A DNA stretch of 7,977 bases from Paracoccaceae bacterium (GCA_003545125.1 DQCI01000246.1:23608-31584), one strand, 5' to 3'. Positions 1 through 6,765 are shown, numbered from the stretch's first letter. Numbers and translations: made by a program. Notes: a model not told the origin generated them from the sequence alone.

Positions 1-119
1 TCGTGCGGGGAAACTGCGGTTTGACGGAGGTGCTGTCGATGAAGCCGGGAGCGCGCGGCCCCCCGTGCGCCTGTGCCCGACCCGGCTGCCTGATCCGAAA
101 ACCCGGTCGCGCGCGGACG
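1..119. other. Gene-free left edge downstream of the kinase gene
   Basis: No coding region can be supported here. The stretch follows the kinase stop codon (minus strand) and reaches the window edge. An imperfect GC-rich hairpin at about 51-70 (8-bp arms with one mismatch on the minus-strand RNA, 4-base loop) lies about 50 bases past the stop. It has no following U-run, so it is not a convincing intrinsic terminator. A minus-strand frame running off the left edge contains a short peptide (FIDSTSVKPQ) that faintly resembles an IS5-type transposase, but it has no start codon and is too short to call. Confidence 0.4.
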
Positions 120-989
120 CTACTGCGGCCCCACGCCGGCAGCGTGAAATCCGCCCCGCCGTGTGATCGCCCGCGCCCCTTGCGCGTTTCCCGCCCGCAG
201 GCACGCCTCGGGCGGTGCGCCGCCAAGCCAGGCGCTTATGAAACCGGCGTTGAAGGCGTCGCCCGCGCCGGTTGTGTCGACCACGGTAACCGGTTCTGCG
301 GGCAGCTGGATCCGCGCGCCGTCGACCAGAACCGTGGCCCCCGCTGCGCCCTGTTTGATCGCCGTTAGCGGGAAGAGCGAGGCCGGAACGCCGATATCGT
401 CGAGGTGACGCACCTCCGTCTCGTTGGGCAGGAACAGATCGACCCGCGCGACGGCCTGGAATATGTCGGCCGCGGCAAGCCCTTCGTCCCAGCTGCAATC
501 GAGCGAGATCGTCGCCCCGGCGCCGCGAGCGACCTCGATGATGTCGGGACGTTCGATCAGCGTGGCCAATTCGCCGATATGCACATGGGTGGCGCGGATT
601 GCCCTGAGGTCGCCGACGTCCAGCGGCGGAAAGGCCGGCCCCGACCGCCGCGACACGAAGGCGCGGTCGCCCGCGCCGACCAGCGCCACGGTCACCTGCG
701 GATCGTCTCCGGCCGGTTGGGTGTGGCAGAGCCCGAGGTCGATCCCGGTACGCGCGAGGTCGCGCGTGAGCAGCCCACCGAACGGTTGTGGCGGCAGCAT
801 CGCCGCCAGCGCCGAGACATGGCCAAGCGCGGCCAGATGCGCCGCCGTGATGAACGCACCGCCGCCGGCATGGACCCCGAAACCACCGGCATAGACCTCG
901 GTTCCCATCGTCGGCATACGCGGAAGGTCGGTGAAGATGAGGTCGCAGTACAGCCGCCCCACCGAGAGGACCACCGGACGGTCGCTCAC
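120..989 (-). CDS. PfkB/ribokinase-family carbohydrate kinase
   Basis: A 289-residue cytoplasmic kinase expected to transfer the ATP gamma-phosphate to a hydroxyl of a sugar or sugar-like compound. The family C-terminal signature VDTTGAGDAFNAGF lies at residues 237-250, with Asp244 as the expected catalytic base and GAGD forming the anion hole. The Mg-associated NxxE motif is NETE at 189-192. The N-terminal glycine-rich substrate region (GG-x-AGGG) is around 35-44. Length is slightly short but within the normal PfkB range. The start is GTG, overlapping the ATPase stop by four bases (GTGA, 986-989), which indicates translational coupling. It is the last gene of the operon. The PfkB fold covers ribokinase, fructokinase, KDG kinase, adenosine kinase and fructoselysine 6-kinase, and I cannot choose among these from the sequence. 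Its position implies that it phosphorylates the imported compound or the product released by the neighbouring lyase. Family call is firm, substrate unknown. Confidence 0.93.
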   Translation of the reverse strand: MSDRPVVLSVGRLYCDLIFTDLPRMPTMGTEVYAGGFGVHAGGGAFITAAHLAALGHVSALAAMLPPQPFGGLLTRDLARTGIDLGLCHTQPAGDDPQVTVALVGAGDRAFVSRRSGPAFPPLDVGDLRAIRATHVHIGELATLIERPDIIEVARGAGATISLDCSWDEGLAAADIFQAVARVDLFLPNETEVRHLDDIGVPASLFPLTAIKQGAAGATVLVDGARIQLPAEPVTVVDTTGAGDAFNAGFISAWLGGAPPEACLRAGNAQGARAITRRGGFHAAGVGPQ

Positions 990-2044
990 GCCAGCGCCTC
1001 GCCGGTTGCGGCATCGAAGATGTGCAGGTTCTCCGGGTCGGCGCCGAGCTGCACGGTCTCGCCGATCTCGGGCGGGGTCCGGCCATCGGCTTTGGCGATC
1101 ACATCGCCGTTCGAGGTGCCGACATAGATGAGCGTTTCGTGCCCGAGGGGTTCGCGCACATTGACGCTGCCCTCGATCACCCCGCTCGCCTGCCCCGGGT
1201 GCAGGTCTTCGGGACGGATGCCGAGGATGATCTCGCGGCCCTCGGGCAGGCTGCGCTCGAAGGCGAGGCCGCCGCCGGTCGCGAGTTCGATCGTGCCATC
1301 GCCCGTCACCCGGCCCGGGATCATGTTCATCGAGGGCGCGCCGATGAACTGGGCGACGAAGATGTTGGCGGGTTTGTGATAGACCTCCGCCGGGGTGCCG
1401 ATCTGGTGGATGTCGCCGTCTTTCATGATGACGATCCGGTCTGCCATGGTCATCGCCTCGACCTGGTCATGGGTCACGAAGACGATGGTGGAGCCGACGC
1501 GCTGGTGCAGCTTCTTGATCTCGAGCCGCATCTGGGTGCGCAGTTGCGCGTCGAGATTCGACAGCGGCTCGTCGAACAGGAACACCGCCGGGTCGCGGAC
1601 CATGGCGCGGCCGATGGCCACCCGCTGGCGCTGGCCGCCGGAGAGCTGGCTCGGCTTGCGGTCGAGGTATTCGGTCATACCGAGAAGCTCGGCGACGCTT
1701 TCGAGGCGCTTGTCCTTTTCGGCTTTGGACGCTTTGGAACTGCGCAACCCGAAGCCGATGTTCTTGCGCACGGTCATGTGCGGGTAGATCGCGTAGTTCT
1801 GGAACACCATCGCGATATCGCGGTCCTTGGGCTCAAGGTTGTTCACCACCCGGCCCGCGATCTCGATGGTGCCGTTCGAGACCTCTTCGAGCCCGGCGAC
1901 AAGGCGCAGCGTGGTCGACTTGCCGCAGCCCGAGGGGCCGACGAGAACGACAAACTCGCCGTCGTCGATGTCGAGGTTGATGCTGTGGAGCACCTGGGTC
2001 TTGTCGTAGGTTTTCACGAGGTCGCGAATACGCAGGTTGGCCAA
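986..2044 (-). CDS. CUT1-type ABC transporter ATP-binding protein (MalK/UgpC-like)
   Basis: A 352-residue ATPase that energises import through the two permeases encoded upstream. All nucleotide-binding motifs are intact: Walker A GPSGCGKST at 36-44, Q-loop Gln82 in VFQNYAIYPHM, signature LSGGQ at 134-138, Walker B VFLFDE at 154-159, D-loop SNLD at 162-165 and H-loop His192. From about residue 240 it has the C-terminal TOBE/regulatory domain typical of MalK and UgpC (for example GIRPEDLHPG), and total length is normal for that group. The start is TTG: an in-frame TGA, which is the lyase stop, lies only one codon upstream, a GGAG ribosome-binding site precedes TTG by 9 bases, and the resulting N-terminus (MANLRIRDLVKTY) fits the family. 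The next possible start, GTG at codon 10, would cut into the first strand. Automated pipelines often name such genes ugpC or malK, but the substrate is not shown by the ATPase. Confidence 0.96.
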   Translation of the reverse strand: MANLRIRDLVKTYDKTQVLHSINLDIDDGEFVVLVGPSGCGKSTTLRLVAGLEEVSNGTIEIAGRVVNNLEPKDRDIAMVFQNYAIYPHMTVRKNIGFGLRSSKASKAEKDKRLESVAELLGMTEYLDRKPSQLSGGQRQRVAIGRAMVRDPAVFLFDEPLSNLDAQLRTQMRLEIKKLHQRVGSTIVFVTHDQVEAMTMADRIVIMKDGDIHQIGTPAEVYHKPANIFVAQFIGAPSMNMIPGRVTGDGTIELATGGGLAFERSLPEGREIILGIRPEDLHPGQASGVIEGSVNVREPLGHETLIYVGTSNGDVIAKADGRTPPEIGETVQLGADPENLHIFDAATGEALA

Positions 2045-2047
2045 GGG

Positions 2048-3556
2048 TCAGGTCTCCAGAAGTCTGTCGAAGGCGCCGCCGAGTGCGGCGGCGGCCTCGG
2101 AAATGCGGGCAAGACGGGCCCGGCGCCCATCGGCGAGGCGCCTCGAACTGGCCCGATAGGTTTCGAACGCCTGCGCGAGCGCTTTCGGTGCGGGGCCACC
2201 CGGACGATCGCGCCGGGCAACGAAGGTTTCGGGCGCGGTGGCGGTCTCGAAAGCGGCGGCAGTCAGCCCCGTCTCCTGTCCGGTCTCTGCGCGGAAGGCG
2301 GCGGCGAAGGCGGTATGGCCCTGCCCAAGCGCCGTGCCGTCGCGGATCACCGCAGCCGCGGTCCGTGACGCGATCTCATGCGCCTGGCGGAAGCTCAGGC
2401 CTTCATCGCGCACCAGCGTGTCGGCAAGCTCGGTGATGGTAATGCAGGCGGCCTCGGTCGTGGCGCGCACGCGGGTGTCGTTGATCGAGCAGGCCGGCAG
2501 CATCACGGCCAGAAGCTCAAGCACCCGGCCACCGCTTTCGAAGGCGCCGTAACCCGCCTGCTGCACCTCGCCTTCGCTGTCGTTCATGTCGGTGAACGGC
2601 GTGTTGTGCATCGTGTTCACGACCATGTCGCAGCGCCCGACGGTGACGCTCGAGAGATGCCGCATGTGCTCGATCGGCACCGGATTGCGTTTCTGCGGCA
2701 TGATCGAGCTGACCTGGACCAGGCTGTTGGGCACGTAGAGCTGGCCGACCTCGAAGGCGGACCAGAAGGCCAGGTCCTGGATCAGGCGGCCGAGGTGCAG
2801 GAACACCAGCTTGATCGCGCTGTAGAGCCCGGTCACATAGTCGACCGCGGCGATGCAGCCATAGGAATTGAGCAGCGGGTCCTCGAAGCCGAGCAGGTCG
2901 GCAACCCGGGCCCGGTCGATCGGGAAGCCGGAGGTGGTGATCGCCGCGGCCCCCATCGGGCAAGCCCCAAGCGCTTCTATCGCGGCGTCGAGCCGGGCGG
3001 CATCGCGCAGCAGCACCTCCACGGCCGCGCCGAGGTAATGCCCGAAGGTCGAGGGCTGCGCCGGCTGGCCGTGGGTATAGGCGACAATCAGGGTGCTTTT
3101 CTCGGCCTCGGCCTTGGCGATGAGCGCGTCGGCGAGGTGCAGGATCTGCGCCTGCATGGTCTCGGCCTTCTCGCGCAAGGCCATCTTGAACAGCGTGTGA
3201 TCCATATCGTTGCGCGAGCGTGCCGTGTGCAGCGCGCCGCCGAGATCGCCCAGACGGTCCCGCAATGCGGCCTCGACGAGAAAGAAGTAATCCTCAAACT
3301 CGCCGGTGTAGCTGAGCGCGGCGATATCCACCTCGGCGTCGATGTCACGGAGGGCGCCGGCAATCCGGCGGGCGTCGTCCGCGGGCAGGATGCCGGTTTC
3401 CGCCAGCATCACCAGATGCGCGCGGTTGATCGCCCCCATATGACCCGCGTAGTGGCGTTTGACGCCCTCGAACAGCGGCGCCAGCACGGTGTCGCGGTAG
3501 GTCGGATCGGGAAACCTGGACGTGTCTGCCATCCCCTCGGTCATCGCTTCGGTCAT
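2048..3556 (-). CDS. Argininosuccinate lyase-superfamily enzyme (fumarase/aspartase fold), substrate unknown
   Basis: A 502-residue (from ATG 3556) cytoplasmic lyase. Enzymes of this fold cleave C-N or C-O bonds by anti beta-elimination, usually releasing fumarate. ASL-type signatures are visible: HTARSRND at 110-117, YTHGQPAQP at 160-168 with His162 as probable general acid, GFPIDR at 210-215, and the mobile-loop signature SSIMPQKRNP at 283-292 holding the expected catalytic serine. It departs from true ArgH: the signature ends KRNPVP where ArgH has KKNPD, and the region after TP at 319-320 (FTDMNDSEGEVQ) does not match the ArgH pattern. It is also longer than the usual ~460 residues, with an extra Ala/Arg-rich C-terminus. 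The ATG overlaps the upstream permease stop (ATGA, 3553-3556). Two further in-frame ATGs at 3544 and 3532 are possible starts. Lying between permease and ATPase genes of a sugar importer, it probably acts on the imported compound and not in arginine synthesis. Superfamily is firm, reaction inferred. Confidence 0.9.
   Translation of the reverse strand: MTEAMTEGMADTSRFPDPTYRDTVLAPLFEGVKRHYAGHMGAINRAHLVMLAETGILPADDARRIAGALRDIDAEVDIAALSYTGEFEDYFFLVEAALRDRLGDLGGALHTARSRNDMDHTLFKMALREKAETMQAQILHLADALIAKAEAEKSTLIVAYTHGQPAQPSTFGHYLGAAVEVLLRDAARLDAAIEALGACPMGAAAITTSGFPIDRARVADLLGFEDPLLNSYGCIAAVDYVTGLYSAIKLVFLHLGRLIQDLAFWSAFEVGQLYVPNSLVQVSSIMPQKRNPVPIEHMRHLSSVTVGRCDMVVNTMHNTPFTDMNDSEGEVQQAGYGAFESGGRVLELLAVMLPACSINDTRVRATTEAACITITELADTLVRDEGLSFRQAHEIASRTAAAVIRDGTALGQGHTAFAAAFRAETGQETGLTAAAFETATAPETFVARRDRPGGPAPKALAQAFETYRASSRRLADGRRARLARISEAAAALGGAFDRLLET
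2054..2057 (-). promoter_or_regulatory. Ribosome-binding site deciding the TTG start of the ATPase
   Basis: GGAG inside the last codons of the lyase gene lies 9 bases before the TTG at 2044. With the in-frame TGA one codon upstream of TTG, it supports the rare TTG start and coupling of ATPase translation to lyase termination. Confidence 0.6.
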
Positions 3557-4437
3557 CCTTTGAGCCCCGCCATGACCACGCCGCGGATGATGAAGCGCTG
3601 GAAGATGAGGAAGACGATCAGTGTCGGGATGGTAGAGATCGCGGCACCGGTCATGATCAGCTCCCAGGCGACATCGGCCTCGTCCCCGAAGGAGCTGAGC
3701 CCCACCGGCAGCGTGTACATCTCGACCGAATTGGTCACGATCAACGGCCAGATGAAGGCGGTCCAGTTGCCCAGGAAAACGAAGATCGCCAGCGCCGCCA
3801 AGGCGGGCCGGACCAGCGGCATCGCGACGGTCCACCAGATCTGCAATTCGTTGAGCCCGTCGATCCGCGCGGCTTCGATGAAATCATCCGGCACGGTCTC
3901 GAAAAACTGCTTCATCAGGAAGGTGCCGAACGCCGTCATCAGCCCGGGGAACATGATGCCCCAATAGGTGTCGAGCCAGCCGAACTGCTGGCTCATCAGA
4001 TACCACGGGATCACCAGCATCTCGGTCGGGATCATCAAGGTCGACAGGATCGCGATGAAGACGATGTAGCGGCCGGGAAAACGGAACTTGCACAGGGTGT
4101 AGCCGACAAGGCTGTCGAAGATCACCGAGCAGATCGTGGTGATGACGGCGATGATGAGCGAGTTGAGAAACCACCAGTAAAAGCGCCCGTCTTCGAGCAC
4201 GTAGATGTAGTTTTCGATCGTCGGCTCGTCGGGAATGAAGTTGAGGTTGTAGACCTCGTGCGGCCATTTCAGCGAGGTCGAGATCATGAAGGCGATCGGC
4301 ATCACCATCAGGATGCCGCCAGCGAACAGCAGCAGGAAGCGGATGATCTGGCCCATGTTGCGCGGGGGCCGCGACGGGCCGGTCTGGAGCAGCACATCGG
4401 CTTTGGGCTTGACTTGCAGGTCTTCGGCGGTGGCCAT
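3553..4437 (-). CDS. CUT1 ABC transporter permease, MalG/UgpE type
   Basis: A 294-residue inner-membrane permease subunit. Hydrophobic segments lie near residues 31-53, 92-113, 123-145, 155-176, 210-233 and 259-281, giving six predicted spans with a cytoplasmic N-terminus, as in MalG. The cytoplasmic coupling loop that docks on the ATPase is the EAA motif beginning EAARIDG at 189-195 and ending PLVRP near 207-211. The start is ATG at 4437, whose A is shared with the TGA of the preceding permease (TGATG), indicating translational coupling. A longer open frame extends upstream of this ATG, but that part only reads the other permease gene out of frame. The ~28-residue polar N-terminus before the first span is normal for the family. 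It should form a heterodimeric channel with the MalF-type subunit. Substrate cannot be read from it. Confidence 0.95.
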   Translation of the reverse strand: MATAEDLQVKPKADVLLQTGPSRPPRNMGQIIRFLLLFAGGILMVMPIAFMISTSLKWPHEVYNLNFIPDEPTIENYIYVLEDGRFYWWFLNSLIIAVITTICSVIFDSLVGYTLCKFRFPGRYIVFIAILSTLMIPTEMLVIPWYLMSQQFGWLDTYWGIMFPGLMTAFGTFLMKQFFETVPDDFIEAARIDGLNELQIWWTVAMPLVRPALAALAIFVFLGNWTAFIWPLIVTNSVEMYTLPVGLSSFGDEADVAWELIMTGAAISTIPTLIVFLIFQRFIIRGVVMAGLKG

Positions 4438-5330
4438 CAGCGGTCTCTCATGATGCGAAGTTGCAAGAGGCTCACCGCCAGCAGAACCAGGAACAGCACC
4501 ACCGTCTGCGCCGCCGCGTAGCCCATATCGAAGGAGCTGAACGCGGTCTGGTAGATCATCAGCACGAGGGGCTTGGTGGCGTTGAGCGGCCCGCCCGGGT
4601 TCTGCGTGGTCATGTTGTAGACATGATCGAAGATCCGCAGGAACCCGATGGAGGAGAACACGACGATGAACACGATGGTCGGCTTCAGGAGCGGCAGGGT
4701 AATCTCCCAAAGCACCGTCCAGGTCGAGACCCCGTCGATCCGGGCGGCTTCATAATAGCTCTTCGGGATCGCCCTGAGCCCCGCCATGAAGATGATGATC
4801 TGAAAGCCGAGGCCGGCCCAGACTGCGGGTGCAAGGATCGACGGCAGCGCGTTGGAGGTCGAGTTGAGAAAGCTGATTTGCGGGATGCCGATGGAGGCAA
4901 GGAAGTTGTTGAACAGCCCGATCGGCACCGGTTGATAGAACCAGCGCCAGACCCAGGCCATCGCCACCGCCGAGGTCATGAACGGCAGGAAATAGAGCAT
5001 CCGGAGGAAGCCGTGCATGAACCGGATCTTGTCGAGGTGATAGGCGATCACGAAGGAGATCACGAGACTCACCGGCGTGCCCAGCAGCAGATAGACAAAG
5101 GTGTTCTTGAAGACCTTCCAGAAGACAGGATCGCCGAAGAGTTTTTTGTAATTGTCGAGGCCGGTCCAGGTCCGCGCGCCGAGCAGGTTCCAATCCTGGA
5201 AGCTGATCAGGATCGCATTGCCGGTCGGGTAGAACCGGACGACACAGTAGAAAAGGACCGGAATGGCCAGGAAGCCCCAGGCCCAAACGATCTTTTTCTG
5301 ACGGATCGTGAGATCGCGGTAGAGCTTCAT
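4437..5330 (-). CDS. CUT1 ABC transporter permease, MalF/UgpA type
   Basis: A 297-residue inner-membrane permease, the partner of the MalG-type subunit. Hydrophobic spans are visible near residues 15-35, 77-98, 110-130, 165-186, 217-235 and 270-292. The EAA coupling loop starts EAARIDG at 194-200 and runs to about Pro217. Length matches compact UgpA-like subunits that lack the large periplasmic P2 loop of enteric MalF. I chose ATG at 5330, which has a strong GGGGGAG just upstream and gives an N-terminus of MKLYRDLTIRQ. A TTG at 5342 in the same frame would add four residues but would place the ribosome-binding site inside the gene. It sits 55 bases after the binding-protein stop, across a stem-loop, and overlaps the next permease by one base. 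Confidence 0.95.
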   Translation of the reverse strand: MKLYRDLTIRQKKIVWAWGFLAIPVLFYCVVRFYPTGNAILISFQDWNLLGARTWTGLDNYKKLFGDPVFWKVFKNTFVYLLLGTPVSLVISFVIAYHLDKIRFMHGFLRMLYFLPFMTSAVAMAWVWRWFYQPVPIGLFNNFLASIGIPQISFLNSTSNALPSILAPAVWAGLGFQIIIFMAGLRAIPKSYYEAARIDGVSTWTVLWEITLPLLKPTIVFIVVFSSIGFLRIFDHVYNMTTQNPGGPLNATKPLVLMIYQTAFSSFDMGYAAAQTVVLFLVLLAVSLLQLRIMRDR

Positions 5331-5333
5331 TGG

Positions 5334-5340
5334 CTCCCCC
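5334..5340 (-). promoter_or_regulatory. Ribosome-binding site of the MalF-type permease
   Basis: GGGGGAG on the minus strand ends 3 bases before ATG 5330 (5 bases if the GGGGG core is counted). It decides the start in favour of ATG 5330 over the upstream TTG at 5342. Confidence 0.65.
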
Positions 5341-5350
5341 AAAGCAGATC

Positions 5351-5377
5351 CGCGCCCCGACCCGAAGCCGGGGCGCG
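5351..5377 (-). other. Intercistronic stem-loop after the substrate-binding protein gene
   Basis: A perfect 9-bp GC-only inverted repeat (cgcgccccg at 5351-5359, cggggcgcg at 5369-5377) closes a 9-base loop. It begins 8 bases after the TAA of the binding-protein gene and ends 20 bases before the permease ATG. No U-run follows on the minus-strand RNA (only a short CUUU), so complete termination is unlikely. By analogy with the hairpins between malE and malF in enteric bacteria, the likely role is to block 3' exonucleases or cause partial termination, so that the binding protein is made in excess over the membrane subunits. The structure is seen, the role is inferred. Confidence 0.65.
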
Positions 5378-5385
5378 TCGCTGTG

Positions 5386-6645
5386 TTACTCGCCGTAGTA
5401 TTCGTCGAGCAGCTTCTGCTCCGCCTCGGCGGCGATGGCGATGCTGTCGGCGGCGGACATGCCTTCGAGCTGCATCCGTTCGACCATTTCGACCATCAGC
5501 TGACGCTGACCGCTTTCATCGGCGAACTTGGTGGTGTGGGCATATTCGAGCCCACGGATGAAGGGTCCGAAGACCGGATCGTTGGCGTTCTCTTCGGTCA
5601 TTCCGACCGAGGGTTTTGCCGGCAGCTCGCCGACCACGTCGAGCCAGATCTGCATCGCCTCGTCCGAAGACACGTAGTCCATGAACTTGACGGCGGCGTC
5701 GTATTTCTCGCCTTCCGCCTTGGTGGTGATCGCGTTGACCCAGTAGGAGGAATAGTTCGAGCGGACACCGTCGGCGGTGGCCGGAAGCTCGGTCACGCCC
5801 CACTTGAGGCCGCGAATGTCGGCCAGCGAACCGATCCGGAACGAGCCGTCGATATGCATGCCCGCGAGCCCCGCCTTGAAGGCCGCCTGCGGCTCATCCA
5901 TGAAGCCCACGGCGGTGACCGGGTTTTCGCCCATGAACATGTCGGTGTAGAACTCGAGCGCCTTCAAGCCGGCGTCGGTGTTGTAGTTCACCGTCTGGTA
6001 ATCGTCGGTATAGGGCTCGCCGCCCATCTGCCGTACCAGCCCCTCGCGCCACCAGTGGTGGTCCTGCGCGGTCATGCCGGCGGTCATGCCCACTTGCGTG
6101 ATATTGCCCGCGCCGTCACGCTTGGTCATCGCAGCGGCCGCGGCGAGCAGCTCGTCGAGCGTGGTCGGCGGCTCGACCCCGGCCTCTTCCATCAGGCGCT
6201 CATTGTAAAACAGCGCCAGCGAGCGCACGGCGGTCGGCAGCGCCCAGTACTGGTCGCCCTCCTTCATCGCCTGCACCATCGGGAAGAACTCTTCGTCGAT
6301 CGTGGCCGCGGGGAAGACATCCGCCGGCAGCGGCTGGATGAGCTCGGCCTGCACGTAATCGTTCAGCCAGCCATAAAACAGCTGCACCACGTCCGGGCCT
6401 TCGCCTGCTGGGATCGCGGCGGCGACCTTGGTGCGGTAGTCGGCGTAGGGGAAATGGGTCATCGTGACCGTGATATCCGGGTTTGCCGCCTGGAAATTCT
6501 CGATCAGCTGCTCCATCGCCGCCACGCGCGCATCGAAGAAGTACTGCCAGTACTCGATCTCGACCGCGTTCGCCGCCGATCCCGCAAGCGCCGCCACGCT
6601 CGTCGCAGACGCAAGCGCCAGTGCTCTCAATCCGTTGATTTTCAT
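5386..6645 (-). CDS. ABC transporter extracellular solute-binding protein, family 1 (carbohydrate type)
   Basis: A 419-residue periplasmic receptor that should deliver substrate to the two permeases. It has a Sec signal peptide: MKINGLR, a hydrophobic Ala/Leu stretch, then ANA before a likely cleavage after Ala27. There is no lipobox cysteine, so a soluble periplasmic protein is expected, and no cysteine is visible anywhere in it. The mature part starts VEIEYWQYF and shows usual family-1 features: an early helix around 40-53, PDVVQLFYGW near 84-93 and ALFYNERLMEEAG in the first lobe. Length is typical. Start ATG 6645 is supported by GGGGAG with a 7-base spacer and by the intact signal peptide. 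It is the first gene of the operon, next to the divergent regulatory region. CUT1 receptors of this kind bind oligosaccharides, glycosides, polyols or sugar conjugates. The many aromatic residues fit a sugar-like ligand, which I cannot name. Confidence 0.95.
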   Translation of the reverse strand: MKINGLRALALASATSVAALAGSAANAVEIEYWQYFFDARVAAMEQLIENFQAANPDITVTMTHFPYADYRTKVAAAIPAGEGPDVVQLFYGWLNDYVQAELIQPLPADVFPAATIDEEFFPMVQAMKEGDQYWALPTAVRSLALFYNERLMEEAGVEPPTTLDELLAAAAAMTKRDGAGNITQVGMTAGMTAQDHHWWREGLVRQMGGEPYTDDYQTVNYNTDAGLKALEFYTDMFMGENPVTAVGFMDEPQAAFKAGLAGMHIDGSFRIGSLADIRGLKWGVTELPATADGVRSNYSSYWVNAITTKAEGEKYDAAVKFMDYVSSDEAMQIWLDVVGELPAKPSVGMTEENANDPVFGPFIRGLEYAHTTKFADESGQRQLMVEMVERMQLEGMSAADSIAIAAEAEQKLLDEYYGE

Positions 6646-6652
6646 GAATGGT

Positions 6653-6658
6653 CTCCCC
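6653..6658 (-). promoter_or_regulatory. Ribosome-binding site of the substrate-binding protein
   Basis: GGGGAG on the minus strand lies 7 bases before ATG 6645, close to ideal spacing. It is consistent with strong translation of an abundant periplasmic protein. Confidence 0.7.
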
Positions 6659-6714
6659 GTTTTTTCGTCGGTCCTAACCGATCCGTTTGCGGGCCACGCC
6701 GCATCGTTCCTGCG

Positions 6715-6746
6715 ATTAACTCAACTGACTTGAGCTTTAAAGTCAA
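6715..6746 (-). promoter_or_regulatory. Weak candidate promoter for the transport operon
   Basis: TTGACT at 6741-6746 on the minus strand is a good -35 match. The best downstream -10-like candidates are TGAGTT (6718-6723, 17-base spacer) and GTTAAT (6715-6720, 20-base spacer), neither of them strong. Such a promoter would give a 5' leader of about 65 bases before ATG 6645 and would lie wholly inside the inverted-repeat cluster, which would suit repression by a bound regulator. Low confidence. Confidence 0.25.
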
Positions 6747-6748
6747 GT
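6716..6748. promoter_or_regulatory. Inverted-repeat cluster in the divergent spacer, candidate ROK operator
   Basis: This is an AT-rich island in GC-rich DNA, within the 120 bp separating the binding-protein and regulator starts. Two overlapping dyads are visible: CTCAA (6720-6724) with TTGAG (6730-6734) across 5 bases, flanked by TTAA at 6716-6719 and 6737-6740; and ACTTGA (6728-6733) with TCAAGT (6743-6748) around the self-complementary CTTTAAAG (6735-6742). ROK repressors such as NagC and Mlc bind AT-rich dyads near the promoters they control, and a divergent regulator usually binds in the shared spacer. The repeats are seen. That the neighbouring ROK protein binds them is inferred. Confidence 0.5.
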
Positions 6749-6765
6749 GCGCTAACTCCGAAAGC

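Noticed and set aside
51..70. GC-rich hairpin as a rho-independent terminator of the operon
   Set aside because: The stem has a mismatch on the transcribed RNA and no U-run follows, so I list it only as a feature of the left edge.
1022..2368. A 448-codon open frame on the plus strand opposite the ATPase and lyase genes
   Set aside because: It is antisense to two genes with intact family motifs. Its translation is rich in Asp, His, Gly and Arg, as expected of a GC-rich shadow frame, and shows no domain.
3557..3835. N-terminal extension of the lyase frame up to 3835
   Set aside because: The extra 93 codons read the MalG permease gene out of frame and are Arg/His/Gly-rich noise. The ATG at 3556 with the ATGA overlap is the natural start.
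2378..3967. A 529-codon open frame on the plus strand opposite the lyase and the MalG-type permease
   Set aside because: Antisense shadow with no recognisable motif. It covers well-supported coding sequence on the minus strand.
4438..4710. N-terminal extension of the MalG-type permease frame up to 4710
   Set aside because: The added part is an out-of-frame reading of the MalF-type permease. ATG 4437 with the TGATG overlap fits the family length of about 294 residues.
6668..6681. Small hairpin TCGGT-CCTA-ACCGA plus the run of six T in the binding-protein leader as an attenuator
   Set aside because: The stem is only 5 bp, and the A-run lies on the transcribed strand in place of a U-run, so it does not form a terminator for the operon. 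I see no riboswitch-like structure around it.
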